64,000 bases of DNA from Acerihabitans sp035013185 (GCF_035013185.1 NZ_JAYGJO010000001.1:248001-312000); one strand, 5' to 3'. Positions 43,421 through 53,406 are shown, numbered from the stretch's first letter. Numbers and translations are program-made. The notes: generated from the letters alone by a model not told the origin.

Positions 43421-44428
43421 ATGAGCCTGGATATTGACCAGATTGCCCTGCATCAGCTAATCAAACGTGATGAGCAAACACTGGAACTGGTGTTAAGGGA
43501 TTCTCTGCTGACGTCCAATGCGGCGGTAGACGAGATGATGGCGGAATTACACCGGGTGTATAGCGCCAAGAGCAAAGCCTACGGGGTGTTTAATGAGTCC
43601 AGCGAACTGGCGAGTGCGTTGCGCGCCTGTCGCAAAGGCGATGAAGATTTTCTGGCATTTTCTCGCGCTGCCACCGGCAGGTTGCGTGACGAATTGGCAA
43701 AATATCCGTTTGCCGAAGGCGGCATTGTGCTGTTCTGCCAGTATCGCCATCTGGCGGTGGAGTATTTGCTGGTGACGGTGCTCAACAGCCTTAGCAGTAT
43801 GCGAGTCAACGAACAGCTGGATATCAGCAGCACCCATTATCTTGATATCAACCATGCGGATATTGTGGCACGTATTGATTTGACGGAGTGGGAGACTAAT
43901 CCGGCGTCTACGCGTTACCTCACGTTCCTAAAAGGGCGAGTGGGGCGCAAGGTGGCCGATTTTTTCATGGACTTCCTCGGTGCCAGCGAAGGGCTGGACA
44001 CCAAAGCGCAGAATCGAGGCCTGCTGCAAGCGGTGGATGACTACTGTGCCGATGGCCAGTTGGATAAAAATGAACGGCAAAACGTTCGCCAGCAGGTGTA
44101 TGGCTATTGTAAAGAGCAACTGCAGGCGGGTGAGGAAATTGCAGTGGCTGACCTGTCGGCCGCGTTGCCGCCGGTGGGCGATAAAACCTTTGAAGCGTTT
44201 TCCAGTGAGCAGGGTTATGCACTGGCAGAGAGCTTTCCCGCCGATCGCGGCACCTTGCGCCAACTGACCAAATATGCCGGCAGCGGCGGCGGAGTGACAC
44301 TGAATTTTGATGCGCAACTGCTGGGCGAACGCATCTTCTGGGATGCCACCACCGATACGCTGACCATTAAGGGTACGCCGCCGAACCTGCGCGACCAGTT
44401 GCAGCGCCGGCTTAACAGCGGTAACTAA
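43421..44428 (+). CDS. yejK: Nucleoid-associated protein YejK (NdpA)
   Basis: A spermidine-nucleoid protein of 335 residues (E. coli 335). It begins MSLDIDQIALHQLIKRDEQ and keeps SKAYGVF and GRKVADFFMDFLGASEG. A GGAGAAAAA ribosome site precedes the ATG. It is divergent from yejL, as in E. coli. Confidence 0.95.
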   Translation: MSLDIDQIALHQLIKRDEQTLELVLRDSLLTSNAAVDEMMAELHRVYSAKSKAYGVFNESSELASALRACRKGDEDFLAFSRAATGRLRDELAKYPFAEGGIVLFCQYRHLAVEYLLVTVLNSLSSMRVNEQLDISSTHYLDINHADIVARIDLTEWETNPASTRYLTFLKGRVGRKVADFFMDFLGASEGLDTKAQNRGLLQAVDDYCADGQLDKNERQNVRQQVYGYCKEQLQAGEEIAVADLSAALPPVGDKTFEAFSSEQGYALAESFPADRGTLRQLTKYAGSGGGVTLNFDAQLLGERIFWDATTDTLTIKGTPPNLRDQLQRRLNSGN

Positions 44429-44545
44429 AGCCTTACGGGGTAGTGGCGGCAAGCCACTACTTCAATAGCGCCGCCACCCAATTTGCGATGCTGGCTAACC
44501 CAACGGGTGGTTGTGTCCTGCATGAGTGGGCGCGTAGTGCAAAAA

Positions 44546-44571
44546 AAAACGCCGCGTAAGCGACGTTTTTT
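44546..44571. terminator. Bidirectional terminator between yejK and rplY
   Basis: AAAACGCCGC and GCGACGTTTT pair with one mismatch and are flanked by an A-run and a T-run. The two genes converge on it. Confidence 0.75.
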
Positions 44572-44595
44572 ATAGACCTATCGATTTAGCCGCGA

Positions 44596-44880
44596 TTATA
44601 CGCGCACAAAGTCGATGTGAGTCAGTTTAGGTTTGAACGGATGACGTTGTACCGCTTGTACCTTAACTTTGGTTTCGACGCCGTCGATGACCAATGACAA
44701 TGCATCGCTGTAGAAGCCAGGTTTAGTCTGGGTATTCAGCACGATTTCATGGTCCATCTCGATAGAGACTGGCGCTTCGGTGCCGCCATAAACGATGGCG
44801 GGGAATTTATTCGCTAGACGCAGGCGGCGGCTCGCACCCTTACCCTGATCTTTACGCACTTCTGCATTAATAATTAACAT
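44596..44880 (-). CDS. rplY: 50S ribosomal protein bL25
   Basis: The short 94-residue form of bL25, which binds 5S rRNA, as in E. coli. Hallmarks are RKDQGKGASRRLRLANKFPA and the C-terminus KPKLTHIDFVRV. In E. coli the protein represses its own mRNA. Confidence 0.97.
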   Translation of the reverse strand: MLIINAEVRKDQGKGASRRLRLANKFPAIVYGGTEAPVSIEMDHEIVLNTQTKPGFYSDALSLVIDGVETKVKVQAVQRHPFKPKLTHIDFVRV

Positions 44881-45006
44881 GTATGTTCTCGATACTATAA
44901 AGTAACCCCACTACAGGCGACCCAGCAGCAGGTTGGATAGATGTGCTTTAGATGAAAGCGGGCGGAATTCTACCGGAATATCATCTGCGGAGCAAATAAA
45001 ACCCCC

Positions 45007-46767
45007 TCAACCACGCAATTCATGGGCTAGGCGAAACCGCCCCTGGTAGTCAAAAATCTTTTCGCGTACCTGCCAGAAATGACCCTGGCGCCGGGCAACG
45101 ACAAAATCCGGCGCGCGCAGTCGGTCTTGCGCCGCCATAATATCGGCGGCAGTGTGCCAGCGGAACGCTACCCCCGGCGCGCGCTGGTGTAGCAGGATAA
45201 AACGCTGTTCAAACACCCGACGCTGGGGTGGGGTTTGCAGTCTGAACCGCTCGGTGACGTCGGCCCCGTCTTCGTCATGGTAGGTTATTCGCAGCCACTC
45301 GCCTTTTTCATCCCGTCCCTCCATCAGGCTCATACCACTGCAACGCAGCACCAGGGCGTTTTTCAATCTGAGCGCCGCTTTAAGCATATCGTCGGGATCC
45401 ACCAAGATGGCGTCGCATTCATGGCAGCGCCGTGCGGCAATATCATTCTCGGCACCACAATTAGCGCAGATTTTAAAACGAAACCGAAAATCACATTGCC
45501 GGCGTTCACCACGTTCATCTTCTTCCCAGCCCTGGCAACGGCGGCCGTAATGTTCGATCACCTCGCCGTCAGCAGCGGTTTTGCCCCAAAACAGGTTGGC
45601 GAAACCGCAACGAGGGCAAAAAACCTGTACCGGACTGCCGGTGCCGTGGGGCTTGGGCTGCCCCACCTCCGGCGAGAACAAGTCATGGCCGTTGCCGGCG
45701 TAATCCAGGATCAGGCATTGGGTTTTGCCGGGAAATAACCGTAGGCCACGCCCGACAATCTGTTGATACAGTCCGACGGATTCAGTGGGGCGCAGGATGG
45801 CAATCATATCCACATGGGGGGCATCGAAGCCGGTGGTCAGCACCGCCACATTGACCACATAACGCAGCGCCTGCCGGCGAAATTCTCCGATTAACCGATC
45901 GCGTTCCGCTTGCGGGGTATCCGCGGTGATCAATGCTGCCTGCGTGGGCGGCAGCAGTCCGAGAATTTCCCCGGCGTGCTCGACGGTGGCGGCAAAGATC
46001 ATGACGCCACGTTTGTCGGCGGCATAAAGCTCGATTTGCCTGACGATAAGCGGGGTGATCCGTCGCTGCCGACGCAGTTCCCCGTTAAGCTCAGCTTCAG
46101 GATAATAACCGCTGGTATTCGGGGAAAGTCGGCTGAAATCGTAATGCAGCAGCGGCATATCCAGGCGTTCAGGGGGCACCAGAAAACCGTGTTTGATCAT
46201 GTAGTGCAGCGGCAACTCGAAGATACAGTCGCGGAAAAAGCAGTTTTCGTCGCCACGGATCATGCCGTGATGGTGATATTGGTAAATCCAGCCTTTGCCG
46301 AGGCGAAACGGCGTAGCGGTTAATCCCAAGATACGCAGCGCAGGGTTGGCTAAACGCAGATGGCGGATAATCTGCTGATATTGGCTATTTTCATCGTCAC
46401 TGAGTCGGTGGCACTCATCAATAATCAATAACGAAAAGGCTTGGTCAAACTGCTCAAGATTACGCGCCACCGATTGTACGCTGCCGAATACCACCTTACC
46501 GTGGCTTTCGCGTTGTTGCAGTCCGGCGGCGAAAATGTCCGCATCCAGGCCCAGCGCACGGTATTTTTCATGGTTCTGCGCCACCAGTTCCTTGACATGA
46601 GCCAGAACCAATACCCGGCCATGGGCCAGGCGCGCCAATTCGGCTATCACCAGGCTTTTCCCTGCCCCGGTGGGCAGAACGATTGCCGCGGGTTGGGTGT
46701 GACGACGGAAATAAGTGACTGCTGCATCTACCGCCTCGCGCTGGTAGGGCCTAAGGGTAAACGCCAT
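45007..46767 (-). CDS. radD: Helicase-like repair protein RadD (YejH)
   Basis: A superfamily 2 protein that works with RecA and SSB in recombinational repair. I place the start at the ATG at 46767 (MAFTLRPYQREAVDAAV), giving 586 residues, the E. coli length; the open frame extends 53 codons further without similarity. Motifs: LPTGAGKS (Walker A), IIDECHRL (DECH), GLTATPF, QQIVGRGLRL (motif VI), and four zinc-type CxxC pairs, such as CPRCGF and CANCGAEN. Confidence 0.95.
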   Translation of the reverse strand: MAFTLRPYQREAVDAAVTYFRRHTQPAAIVLPTGAGKSLVIAELARLAHGRVLVLAHVKELVAQNHEKYRALGLDADIFAAGLQQRESHGKVVFGSVQSVARNLEQFDQAFSLLIIDECHRLSDDENSQYQQIIRHLRLANPALRILGLTATPFRLGKGWIYQYHHHGMIRGDENCFFRDCIFELPLHYMIKHGFLVPPERLDMPLLHYDFSRLSPNTSGYYPEAELNGELRRQRRITPLIVRQIELYAADKRGVMIFAATVEHAGEILGLLPPTQAALITADTPQAERDRLIGEFRRQALRYVVNVAVLTTGFDAPHVDMIAILRPTESVGLYQQIVGRGLRLFPGKTQCLILDYAGNGHDLFSPEVGQPKPHGTGSPVQVFCPRCGFANLFWGKTAADGEVIEHYGRRCQGWEEDERGERRQCDFRFRFKICANCGAENDIAARRCHECDAILVDPDDMLKAALRLKNALVLRCSGMSLMEGRDEKGEWLRITYHDEDGADVTERFRLQTPPQRRVFEQRFILLHQRAPGVAFRWHTAADIMAAQDRLRAPDFVVARRQGHFWQVREKIFDYQGRFRLAHELRG

Positions 46768-46965
46768 GAATAAATGAATCTCTTTGTCTACTAGGCTATG
46801 GACACAAGCCCCGTTATACTGACCATCACACATGCGGCAAGTGCTGCCCTTCCTGCACGATCCCTGGAGCACCGGACCTAAAACCCGGTTACACGCTGTG
46901 CCGATTTCGATCGACCGCGGCTCCATCGTCAGGTATTTCCCAAGATTACAGGCAAAACAGAGTTA

Positions 46966-47673
46966 ATGCGACTGGACAAATTTTTATCTCAACAATTGGG
47001 TATCAGCCGGGCGCTGGTCATCCGCGAACTGCGCGCCAAACGGGTTACCATTGATGGTGATATCGTCAAACAAGGTGCTTTCCAACTACTGGCGCAGCAT
47101 GAAGTCCGTTTCGACGACCAGATCCTGCATCAGATCCTCGCGCCGCGCTACTTTATGCTGCATAAGCCCCAGGGTTATGTCTGTTCCACCGACGATCCTG
47201 ATTATCCCACCGTGCTCTATTTTATGGACGAACCGGTACCGGACAAGCTGCACGCGGCGGGCCGTCTGGATATTGACACCACTGGCCTGGTGTTGATGAC
47301 TGACGACGGACAATGGTCGCATTGGATCACTTCACCCAAACACCACTGCGAGAAAACCTATCGGGTCACGCTGGAAAATCCGTTGGATGACGATATCGCA
47401 CGTCGCTTTAGCGAAGGCGTGATGCTACATGGTGAAAAACTGCCCACCCGCCCGGCGCTTCTGGAAGCGTTGTCCGAGCAAGAGGCGCGGCTGACCATTA
47501 GCGAAGGGCGATATCATCAGGTCAAACGCATGTTTGCCGCGGTGGGAAATCACGTCACCGCCCTGCATCGCGAACGAATTGGTGCCATTGTGCTGGACCT
47601 GGATTTGCCGCCCGGAGAATATCGCGCGTTAACTCCAGCTGAAATTCAAAGCGTCGGCGCACCGGCAAAATAA
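46966..47673 (+). CDS. rsuA: 16S rRNA pseudouridine(516) synthase RsuA
   Basis: It modifies U516 of 16S rRNA. It has 235 residues (E. coli 231). An S4-like N-terminal domain (MRLDKFLSQQLGISR) is followed by the synthase domain with catalytic Asp in AAGRLDIDTTGLVLMT and the late motif GRYHQVKRMFAAVGN. It is divergent from radD. Confidence 0.96.
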   Translation: MRLDKFLSQQLGISRALVIRELRAKRVTIDGDIVKQGAFQLLAQHEVRFDDQILHQILAPRYFMLHKPQGYVCSTDDPDYPTVLYFMDEPVPDKLHAAGRLDIDTTGLVLMTDDGQWSHWITSPKHHCEKTYRVTLENPLDDDIARRFSEGVMLHGEKLPTRPALLEALSEQEARLTISEGRYHQVKRMFAAVGNHVTALHRERIGAIVLDLDLPPGEYRALTPAEIQSVGAPAK

Positions 47674-47733
47674 TCTAAAGTGTGGTCACGGTGCTGGTCA
47701 ATAGGGCATAACAAGAGTGGGGAGTGGTGCAAC

Positions 47734-48936
47734 GTGCAAGCTGAGCGAAAATCCAACATAGGGTTCATTGTCATACTTGGGCTGCTGTCGATGCTGATGC
47801 CCCTGGCCATTGATATGTATTTGCCGGCGATGCCGCTGATCGCCCGTGAATTCGGCGTAAGCCCCGGCAGTGTACAAATGACCCTGAGCGCCTATGTGCT
47901 GGGGTTTTCGCTGGGGCAGCTATTTTATGGGCCGCTGGCCGACAGCCTGGGCCGCAAACCGGTGATTTTGTTTGGCACGTTCTTTTTTGCCGTCGCCGCC
48001 GCTGCCTGCGCGTTGTCGCAATCGGTGGAGCAGTTGATTAACATGCGGTTTATGCATGGGTTGGCGGCGGCTGCCGCCAGTGTGGTTATCAATGCGCTAA
48101 TGCGCGATATGTTCACTAAAGATGATTTTTCGCGCATGATGTCCTTTGTGGTGCTGGTGATGACGGTGGCCCCCTTGCTGGCACCGATCATCGGTGGCTG
48201 GTTGCTGCTCTTGTTCAACTGGCATGCCATCTTCTGGAGCATGTCTCTGGCCGCGCTGGTGGCCACCGTGCTGGTGATGTTGTATATCCATGAAACCCTG
48301 CCTAAGGCGCGGCGACAACCGTTTCGTCTGCGGACCACCATCGGCAACTTCGCTGCTTTGTTCCGCCATAAGCGGGTATTCAACTACATGTTGGCCAGCG
48401 GTTTTTCGTTTGCCGGGATGTTTTCGTTTCTCAGTGCAGGCCCCTTTGTTTACATCAATCTCAACGGTGTATCGCCGCAAAACTTCGGCTACTATTTTGC
48501 TCTTAATGTGGTGTTCCTGTTCCTGATTACCCTGATCAATAGCCGTAGCGTAAAACGTTTCGGCGCGCAAATCATGTTTCGCCTTGGGCTGATTATTCAG
48601 CTGTTGATGGCGATATGGCTGCTGGTGGTGTGTGCGATGGACCTCGGCTTCTGGCCGCTGGTACTTGGCGTGGCGGCCTTTGTCGGCTGTGTGGCCATGG
48701 TGACCTCCAATGGTATGGCGGTGATCCTCGACGATTTTCCCCATATGGCGGGCACCGCCTCGTCGCTGGCCGGCACCCTGCGTTTTGGCGTTGGGGCGAT
48801 AATCGGTGCCATACTGTCGCTGGCCACGTTCAACAGCGCCTGGCCAATGGTGATCTCCATGGCCGGTTGTGCCCTGTGCGCCATGCTGTGCTACCTGTAT
48901 GCTAGCCGACCGCGCAAGGTTCGGGTACGCGTTTGA
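47734..48936 (+). CDS. bcr: Bcr/CflA-family drug efflux transporter Bcr
   Basis: A 12-span MFS transporter linked to bicyclomycin resistance and export of sulfonamides and Cys-containing dipeptides. I place the start at GTG 47734, with GGAGTGG upstream, giving 400 residues (E. coli 396). Motifs: MLMPLAIDMYLPAMP, GPLADSLGRKPVI (motif A), HGLAAAAASVVINALMRD and FPHMAGTASSLAGTLRFG. It follows rsuA by 60 bases as in E. coli. Confidence 0.95.
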   Translation: MQAERKSNIGFIVILGLLSMLMPLAIDMYLPAMPLIAREFGVSPGSVQMTLSAYVLGFSLGQLFYGPLADSLGRKPVILFGTFFFAVAAAACALSQSVEQLINMRFMHGLAAAAASVVINALMRDMFTKDDFSRMMSFVVLVMTVAPLLAPIIGGWLLLLFNWHAIFWSMSLAALVATVLVMLYIHETLPKARRQPFRLRTTIGNFAALFRHKRVFNYMLASGFSFAGMFSFLSAGPFVYINLNGVSPQNFGYYFALNVVFLFLITLINSRSVKRFGAQIMFRLGLIIQLLMAIWLLVVCAMDLGFWPLVLGVAAFVGCVAMVTSNGMAVILDDFPHMAGTASSLAGTLRFGVGAIIGAILSLATFNSAWPMVISMAGCALCAMLCYLYASRPRKVRVRV

Positions 48937-48947
48937 CGTGACGCTGT

Positions 48948-48988
48948 GAGCGGGCTACCCGGCACGTATGCTGTTGGGTAGCCCGGCA
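48948..48988 (+). terminator. Stem-loop after bcr
   Basis: CGGGCTACCC (48951-48960) pairs with GGGTAGCCCG (48976-48985), with flanking GTG/CAC able to extend the stem. No U-run follows on the plus strand, so it may be a weak terminator. Confidence 0.5.
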
Positions 48989-49142
48989 CAGAGAAAAAAA
49001 ACAGCGTTTCTCACCTTCCTTGCTACGACCATGTTAGTGGTTTTGAGCGGCGAAATAATGCGCCTATGGCGAGTTTATTCTTTATTGTCATTATTTTTTG
49101 ATGTTAACTTTATTGCCCTTGGGGAATGAGGTTGATGTTATT

Positions 49143-49731
49143 TTATTTAGACAATAAATCAAAACCAGCGTCATTTTTTTGTATTTTTGTATACATCAAG
49201 GGAATGAAATCATTAACTTGATGATTGCTATTTATGTTTTTATTCAGTAAAAGCTCAATGATTGCTAGAGTTTTATACTCTAGCGCTAGCCATAGCGGGG
49301 TGAAACCTACATTATTTATAGGATCAAAATCGATATCATCACAGGATAAAAGCAGCTCAATCAGGGCAAAATGCTTTTTTGACAGAGCTAACGCGAACGG
49401 GGTATTCCCGTCTCCATTAAGGATATTGATGGCATGTCTTTGATGATTGAGTAATATATTAACAATTTCAATATTACCACGCTTGGCCGCAACATGAAAA
49501 ACGGTTGCTGCCCAAGCAAAACGGCGGGATCTTGACCTATCTCAATCAACATGCTGAACGGATAGGGATTGTTTTTATTTGATTTTTTAAATAAAAGGTT
49601 ATTTTCGATCTCCTGTTTAAAGGGTTCTATAAATAATTGCCATTCAGTTTGAGGTGGAGGGGGTATTTTTAATGGGGAGGTAAAATCACAATGACTATTT
49701 TTAGGCTGTGAGCTATTACAGCATAAACTAA
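49143..49731 (-). pseudogene. Ankyrin-repeat protein, frameshifted
   Basis: The minus strand reads ankyrin repeats from about 49500 down to a TAA at 49143-49145: HVAAKRGNIEIVNILLNH, then GNTPFALALSKKHFALIEL, then GFTPLWLALEYKTLAIIEL. Upstream of about 49520 the matching sequence continues in another frame (NPYPFSMLIEIGQDPAVLLG), so a frameshift splits the gene in the interval about 49500-49543. No start codon with a ribosome site is seen at the 5' end before the TAA near 49732. The DNA is AT-rich compared with the flanking core genes, suggesting acquisition followed by decay. Confidence 0.6.
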
Positions 49732-49734
49732 ATT

Positions 49735-50073
49735 ATATCGTGTACTTTATTCATTCCATTAAAATTGACTTTTTATCGGTAGCTGATGGTGCGTTATTTA
49801 CTTTTGAAGCCGTTGAGAACCATGAAGGGATCAATGTGATGTCGATAACCTGTGCCGAATGGACGGAACCGCTAACTGTCTAGGGATGTTATGCCGTGGT
49901 TCATATGGGGCCCAAGGTGTCATCCTTCCCTGTGAACATGATTTTTTACGTCTAGTTACAAATAGCTATAAACCAGCACTTGTAATTATTTTTGGTGTAA
50001 TGATAATCAATATCGTTTTAATTAACATTACATTGGCTCGTGTCGACTGCCATTCAACCACAAGGTAACGGTT
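49735..50073. other. Leader region of efeUOB
   Basis: About 340 bases between the ankyrin relic and efeU. There are short chance frames only. The right end carries a Fur box (49996-50014). A promoter is expected here. Confidence 0.5.
49996..50014. promoter_or_regulatory. Fur box upstream of efeU
   Basis: The 19-mer TGTAATGATAATCAATATC matches the Fur consensus GATAATGATAATCATTATC at 16 of 19 positions. It lies 60 bases before the efeU start, so iron-dependent repression is likely. Confidence 0.75.
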
Positions 50074-50904
50074 ATGTTTGTGCCCTTTCTGATTATGTTG
50101 CGCGAAGGCCTGGAAGCAGCGTTGATCGTCAGTCTGATTGCTGGCTATTTAAAAAAAACCGGCCGTGGACGTTGGCTAAAAGCAGTGTGGGCCGGGGTTA
50201 TCAGCGCTGCGCTACTGTGCTTGCTGCTAGGTATTGCCATCAATGAGACCACCGGTGAGTTTCCGCAAAAGCAGCAGGAACTGTTTGAGGGCATCGTGGC
50301 GGTGCTGGCAGTGGTGATCCTGACCTGGATGGTGTTCTGGATGCGTAAAATGTCCCGATCGATTAAAACGCAGTTGGAAAGCGCCATCGATCAGGCGTTA
50401 AGCAATACTCGTGGCCAAGGTTGGGCACTGGTGGGCATGGTGTTTTTTGCGGTGGCCCGGGAAGGGCTGGAATCGGTGTTTTTCCTGCTGGCAGCCTTTC
50501 AGCAAGATGTGGGTATCAACGCGCCGATCGGTGCGCTGCTCGGTTTGGCCTGTGCCATAGGGTTAGGCATGCTGATGTATTACGGTGGTATTCGGCTGCG
50601 CCTAGAAAAATTCTTTAAATGGACCAGCCTGTTTATTTTATTCGTCGCCGCCGGGCTGGCGGCCAGCGCCGTCCGCGCGTTTCATGAAGCGGGTCTATGG
50701 AATGGTTTTCAAAACGTTGCCTTTGATTTTAGCCAAACCCTTTCCACTCATTCGCTGTTTGGCACGCTGCTTGAAGGCATGCTGGGTTACCAGGAAGCGC
50801 CTAGCGTGAGTGAAGTTGCGGTGTACCTGATCTATTTGTTACCGGCCTTGTTGCTCTTTTTTCTGCCGGCCCGTGGTGGTCGTGCGGCCAAGGTTATCGG
50901 ATAA
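50074..50904 (+). CDS. efeU: Ferrous iron permease EfeU (FTR1 family), intact
   Basis: The inner-membrane permease of the EfeUOB ferrous iron system. It has 276 residues and seven hydrophobic segments. Both REGLE iron-binding motifs are present (LREGLEAALIV near residue 9 and AREGLESVFF near residue 128). E. coli K-12 carries a frameshift in this gene; here the frame is intact. First gene of efeU-efeO-efeB, with a Fur box upstream. Confidence 0.95.
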   Translation: MFVPFLIMLREGLEAALIVSLIAGYLKKTGRGRWLKAVWAGVISAALLCLLLGIAINETTGEFPQKQQELFEGIVAVLAVVILTWMVFWMRKMSRSIKTQLESAIDQALSNTRGQGWALVGMVFFAVAREGLESVFFLLAAFQQDVGINAPIGALLGLACAIGLGMLMYYGGIRLRLEKFFKWTSLFILFVAAGLAASAVRAFHEAGLWNGFQNVAFDFSQTLSTHSLFGTLLEGMLGYQEAPSVSEVAVYLIYLLPALLLFFLPARGGRAAKVIG

Positions 50905-50942
50905 ATTTTCTTAAAATGCTCCATTATTCAGGGTAAAACGAT

Positions 50943-52082
50943 ATGTCTTCTATGCATCACTTTTATCGCCGTATTCTTCCTGCAGCCTTGCTGGTGGTTC
51001 CGGCGCTTAGCGCACCTTTTGGTACGGTACAGGCCGCCGATATCCCTCAAGTAAAAATAACGGTAAACGATAAACAATGCGATCCAATGGCGCTTACTGT
51101 AAAACCTGGCAAGACCCAATTCATCATTTATAACGCTAGCCAAAAGGGAGTGGAGTGGGAAATATTAAAAGGCGTCATGGTGGTGGAAGAACGAGAAAAT
51201 GTGGCGCCGGGTTTTACCCAGAAGATGACCGCTACTCTAGAACCAGGGGAGTATGTGATGACCTGCGGCCTGCTAAGCAACCCCAAAGGTAAGCTTACCG
51301 TAACGGCTGATAGTGGACAAAGTGCAGCCAAACCGGACGCCATGGCTTTGGTTGGACCGATTGCCGAGTATAAGGTCTATGTCATGCAGCAGGTGGGTGA
51401 ATTGGTGACGCATACCAAAGCCTTCACCGAAGCAGTAAAAAAAGGCGATCTGGCTACGGCCCAGAAGCTGTATGCGCCAACCCGTATCTATTACGAAAGA
51501 ATCGAACCTATCGCTGAGCTGTTTTCCGATCTTGACGGTAGCATTGATGCTCGTGAGGATGATTTCGAACATAAATCTGCCGATCCGAAATTTACCGGTT
51601 TTCATCGCTTGGAAAAAATACTGTTTAGTGACAAAACCACTGACGGAACCGCGCCATTTGCCGACAAACTGTATTCCGATACTCAGGACCTGCAACAGCG
51701 TATCGCCTCTCTAACGTTCCCGCCAAGTAAAGTGGTTGGCGGTGCGGCGGGCCTGATCGAAGAAGTGGCGTTCAGCAAAATCAGCGGTGAAGAAGATCGC
51801 TATAGCCGCACTGATTTATCCGATTTTCAGGCTAATATCGACGGTTCGCAAAAGATCGTCAATCTGTTACGTCCGCTGCTGCAAAAGGCCAATGCACCAC
51901 TGCTGGCCAAGATTGACGGCAATTTTGTCAAGGTGGATAACGTGCTGATTAAATACCGCACCAAACAAGGATTCGAATCCTACGATAAGCTGACCGATGC
52001 GGATCGCCATGCTCTTAAGGGGCCGATTACCGCGTTAGCGGAAGATTTGGCGCTGTTACGCGGTGTGTTAGGTTTAGATTAG
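50943..52082 (+). CDS. efeO: Periplasmic iron-uptake protein EfeO
   Basis: A 379-residue periplasmic protein with signal peptide (cleavage near VQA-AD). The N-terminal cupredoxin domain (residues about 30-120) is followed by an imelysin/M75-type domain with the HxxE motif in GFHRLEKILF. It binds iron and delivers it to EfeU. It follows efeU by 38 bases. Confidence 0.95.
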   Translation: MSSMHHFYRRILPAALLVVPALSAPFGTVQAADIPQVKITVNDKQCDPMALTVKPGKTQFIIYNASQKGVEWEILKGVMVVEERENVAPGFTQKMTATLEPGEYVMTCGLLSNPKGKLTVTADSGQSAAKPDAMALVGPIAEYKVYVMQQVGELVTHTKAFTEAVKKGDLATAQKLYAPTRIYYERIEPIAELFSDLDGSIDAREDDFEHKSADPKFTGFHRLEKILFSDKTTDGTAPFADKLYSDTQDLQQRIASLTFPPSKVVGGAAGLIEEVAFSKISGEEDRYSRTDLSDFQANIDGSQKIVNLLRPLLQKANAPLLAKIDGNFVKVDNVLIKYRTKQGFESYDKLTDADRHALKGPITALAEDLALLRGVLGLD

Positions 52083-52095
52083 GACATAGTGCGCG

Positions 52096-53382
52096 ATGAG
52101 CTCAAATAACCATCATAATCAGCATAAAAATACTGCCGAGTCGCCGTCCCGACGCCGCTGGCTAAAGGGCATGGGCGCGATGGGTACCGCACTGGCCTTA
52201 CGCAACGCCAAGGCGGCGCCGGTGCCCACTGCGCCCGCTCAGGGTCGGCAGTGCGTGGATACCCGCTGGCAGCGCCAGGCGTTTTACGGCTTACGCCAGT
52301 CCGGCATTACCACGTCGCAGCAGGCGAATATGATGTTGGCCTCGTTTGACGTACTGGCCACGGATAAAAACGATCTCCGCCGACTGTTTCGCCTGTTAAC
52401 CGAACGTATCGCTTTTTTGACCACAGGGGGACAGGCTCCGGCGGTGGATGACAAGCTGCCGCCGATGGATTCTGGCATTCTTGGCGAACATATTGCGCCG
52501 GATAATCTGACCATCACCGTGGCGGTGGGCGATACCCTGTTTGACCAGCGCTTTGGCCTGAGGGCGTTAAAACCCCGTCAGCTGCAAAAAATGACTGGCT
52601 TTCCCAATGATGCTTTGGACGCTGACCTGTGTCATGGCGATCTGCTGCTGCAAATTTGTGCCGACGGTGCGGATACCGTGATCCACGCGTTACGCGATGT
52701 GATTAAACACACCCCGGATTTACTCAGTGTGCGCTGGAAGCGCGAGGGATTTATTTCCAACCACGCGGCGCGCAGTCAGGGAGAAGAAACTCCGATCAAC
52801 CTGCTAGGGTTTAAAGATGGTACCGCTAATCCTGACACCCATGATGACGGTGCCATGGATCGGGTAGTATGGGTAGGGGAGGGAACGGACGAGCCGGCCT
52901 GGACAGTAAACGGCAGCTATCAGGGGGTGCGTATCATCCGTTTTCACGTCGAGTCCTGGGACCGCACCCCGCTGCACGAGCAGCAGACCATTTTCGGTCG
53001 CGACAAGCGCACTGGCGCGCCGCTGGGGATGCAACATGAACATGATGTACCGGATTACACCCAGGACCCGGCAGGTCATATTATCCCCCTTGATGCCCAC
53101 ATGCGTTTGGCCAATCCCCGTACTGCCCAGACGCAATCGAACCTCATGCTGCGCCGTGGCTACAGTTATTCCCTCGGCGTCTCCCGCGCTGGGCAGCTTG
53201 ATATGGGACTGCTGTTTGTCTGTTTCCAAAAGGATTTAGAGCAAGGTTTCCTCACCGTTCAACGCCGACTGAACGGCGAAGCACTGGAGGAATACATCCA
53301 ACCCATCGGCGGCGGCTATTTCTTCGCCCTACCTGGCGTAAAAACCCCAGGAGAATACCTCGCGCAGGCACTCTTAACCTGA
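52096..53382 (+). CDS. efeB: Tat-exported DyP-type haem peroxidase EfeB
   Basis: A 428-residue haem peroxidase of the EfeUOB system, thought to oxidise ferrous iron or act on haem. A twin-arginine signal is seen (SRRRWLKGMGAMGTAL). The family motif GxxDG lies in LGFKDGTANPDTH and a later conserved block is IRFHVESWDR. It follows efeO by 13 bases and is the last gene of the operon. Confidence 0.95.
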   Translation: MSSNNHHNQHKNTAESPSRRRWLKGMGAMGTALALRNAKAAPVPTAPAQGRQCVDTRWQRQAFYGLRQSGITTSQQANMMLASFDVLATDKNDLRRLFRLLTERIAFLTTGGQAPAVDDKLPPMDSGILGEHIAPDNLTITVAVGDTLFDQRFGLRALKPRQLQKMTGFPNDALDADLCHGDLLLQICADGADTVIHALRDVIKHTPDLLSVRWKREGFISNHAARSQGEETPINLLGFKDGTANPDTHDDGAMDRVVWVGEGTDEPAWTVNGSYQGVRIIRFHVESWDRTPLHEQQTIFGRDKRTGAPLGMQHEHDVPDYTQDPAGHIIPLDAHMRLANPRTAQTQSNLMLRRGYSYSLGVSRAGQLDMGLLFVCFQKDLEQGFLTVQRRLNGEALEEYIQPIGGGYFFALPGVKTPGEYLAQALLT

Positions 53383-53406
53383 GACCGACCACAACCACAC
53401 CACCGC

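Noticed and set aside
46768..46926. N-terminal extension of RadD by 53 codons
   Set aside because: No similarity; the ATG at 46767 gives the E. coli length and N-terminus.
47680..47733. N-terminal extension of Bcr
   Set aside because: The peptide is Trp/Cys-rich without similarity; GTG 47734 has a good ribosome site.
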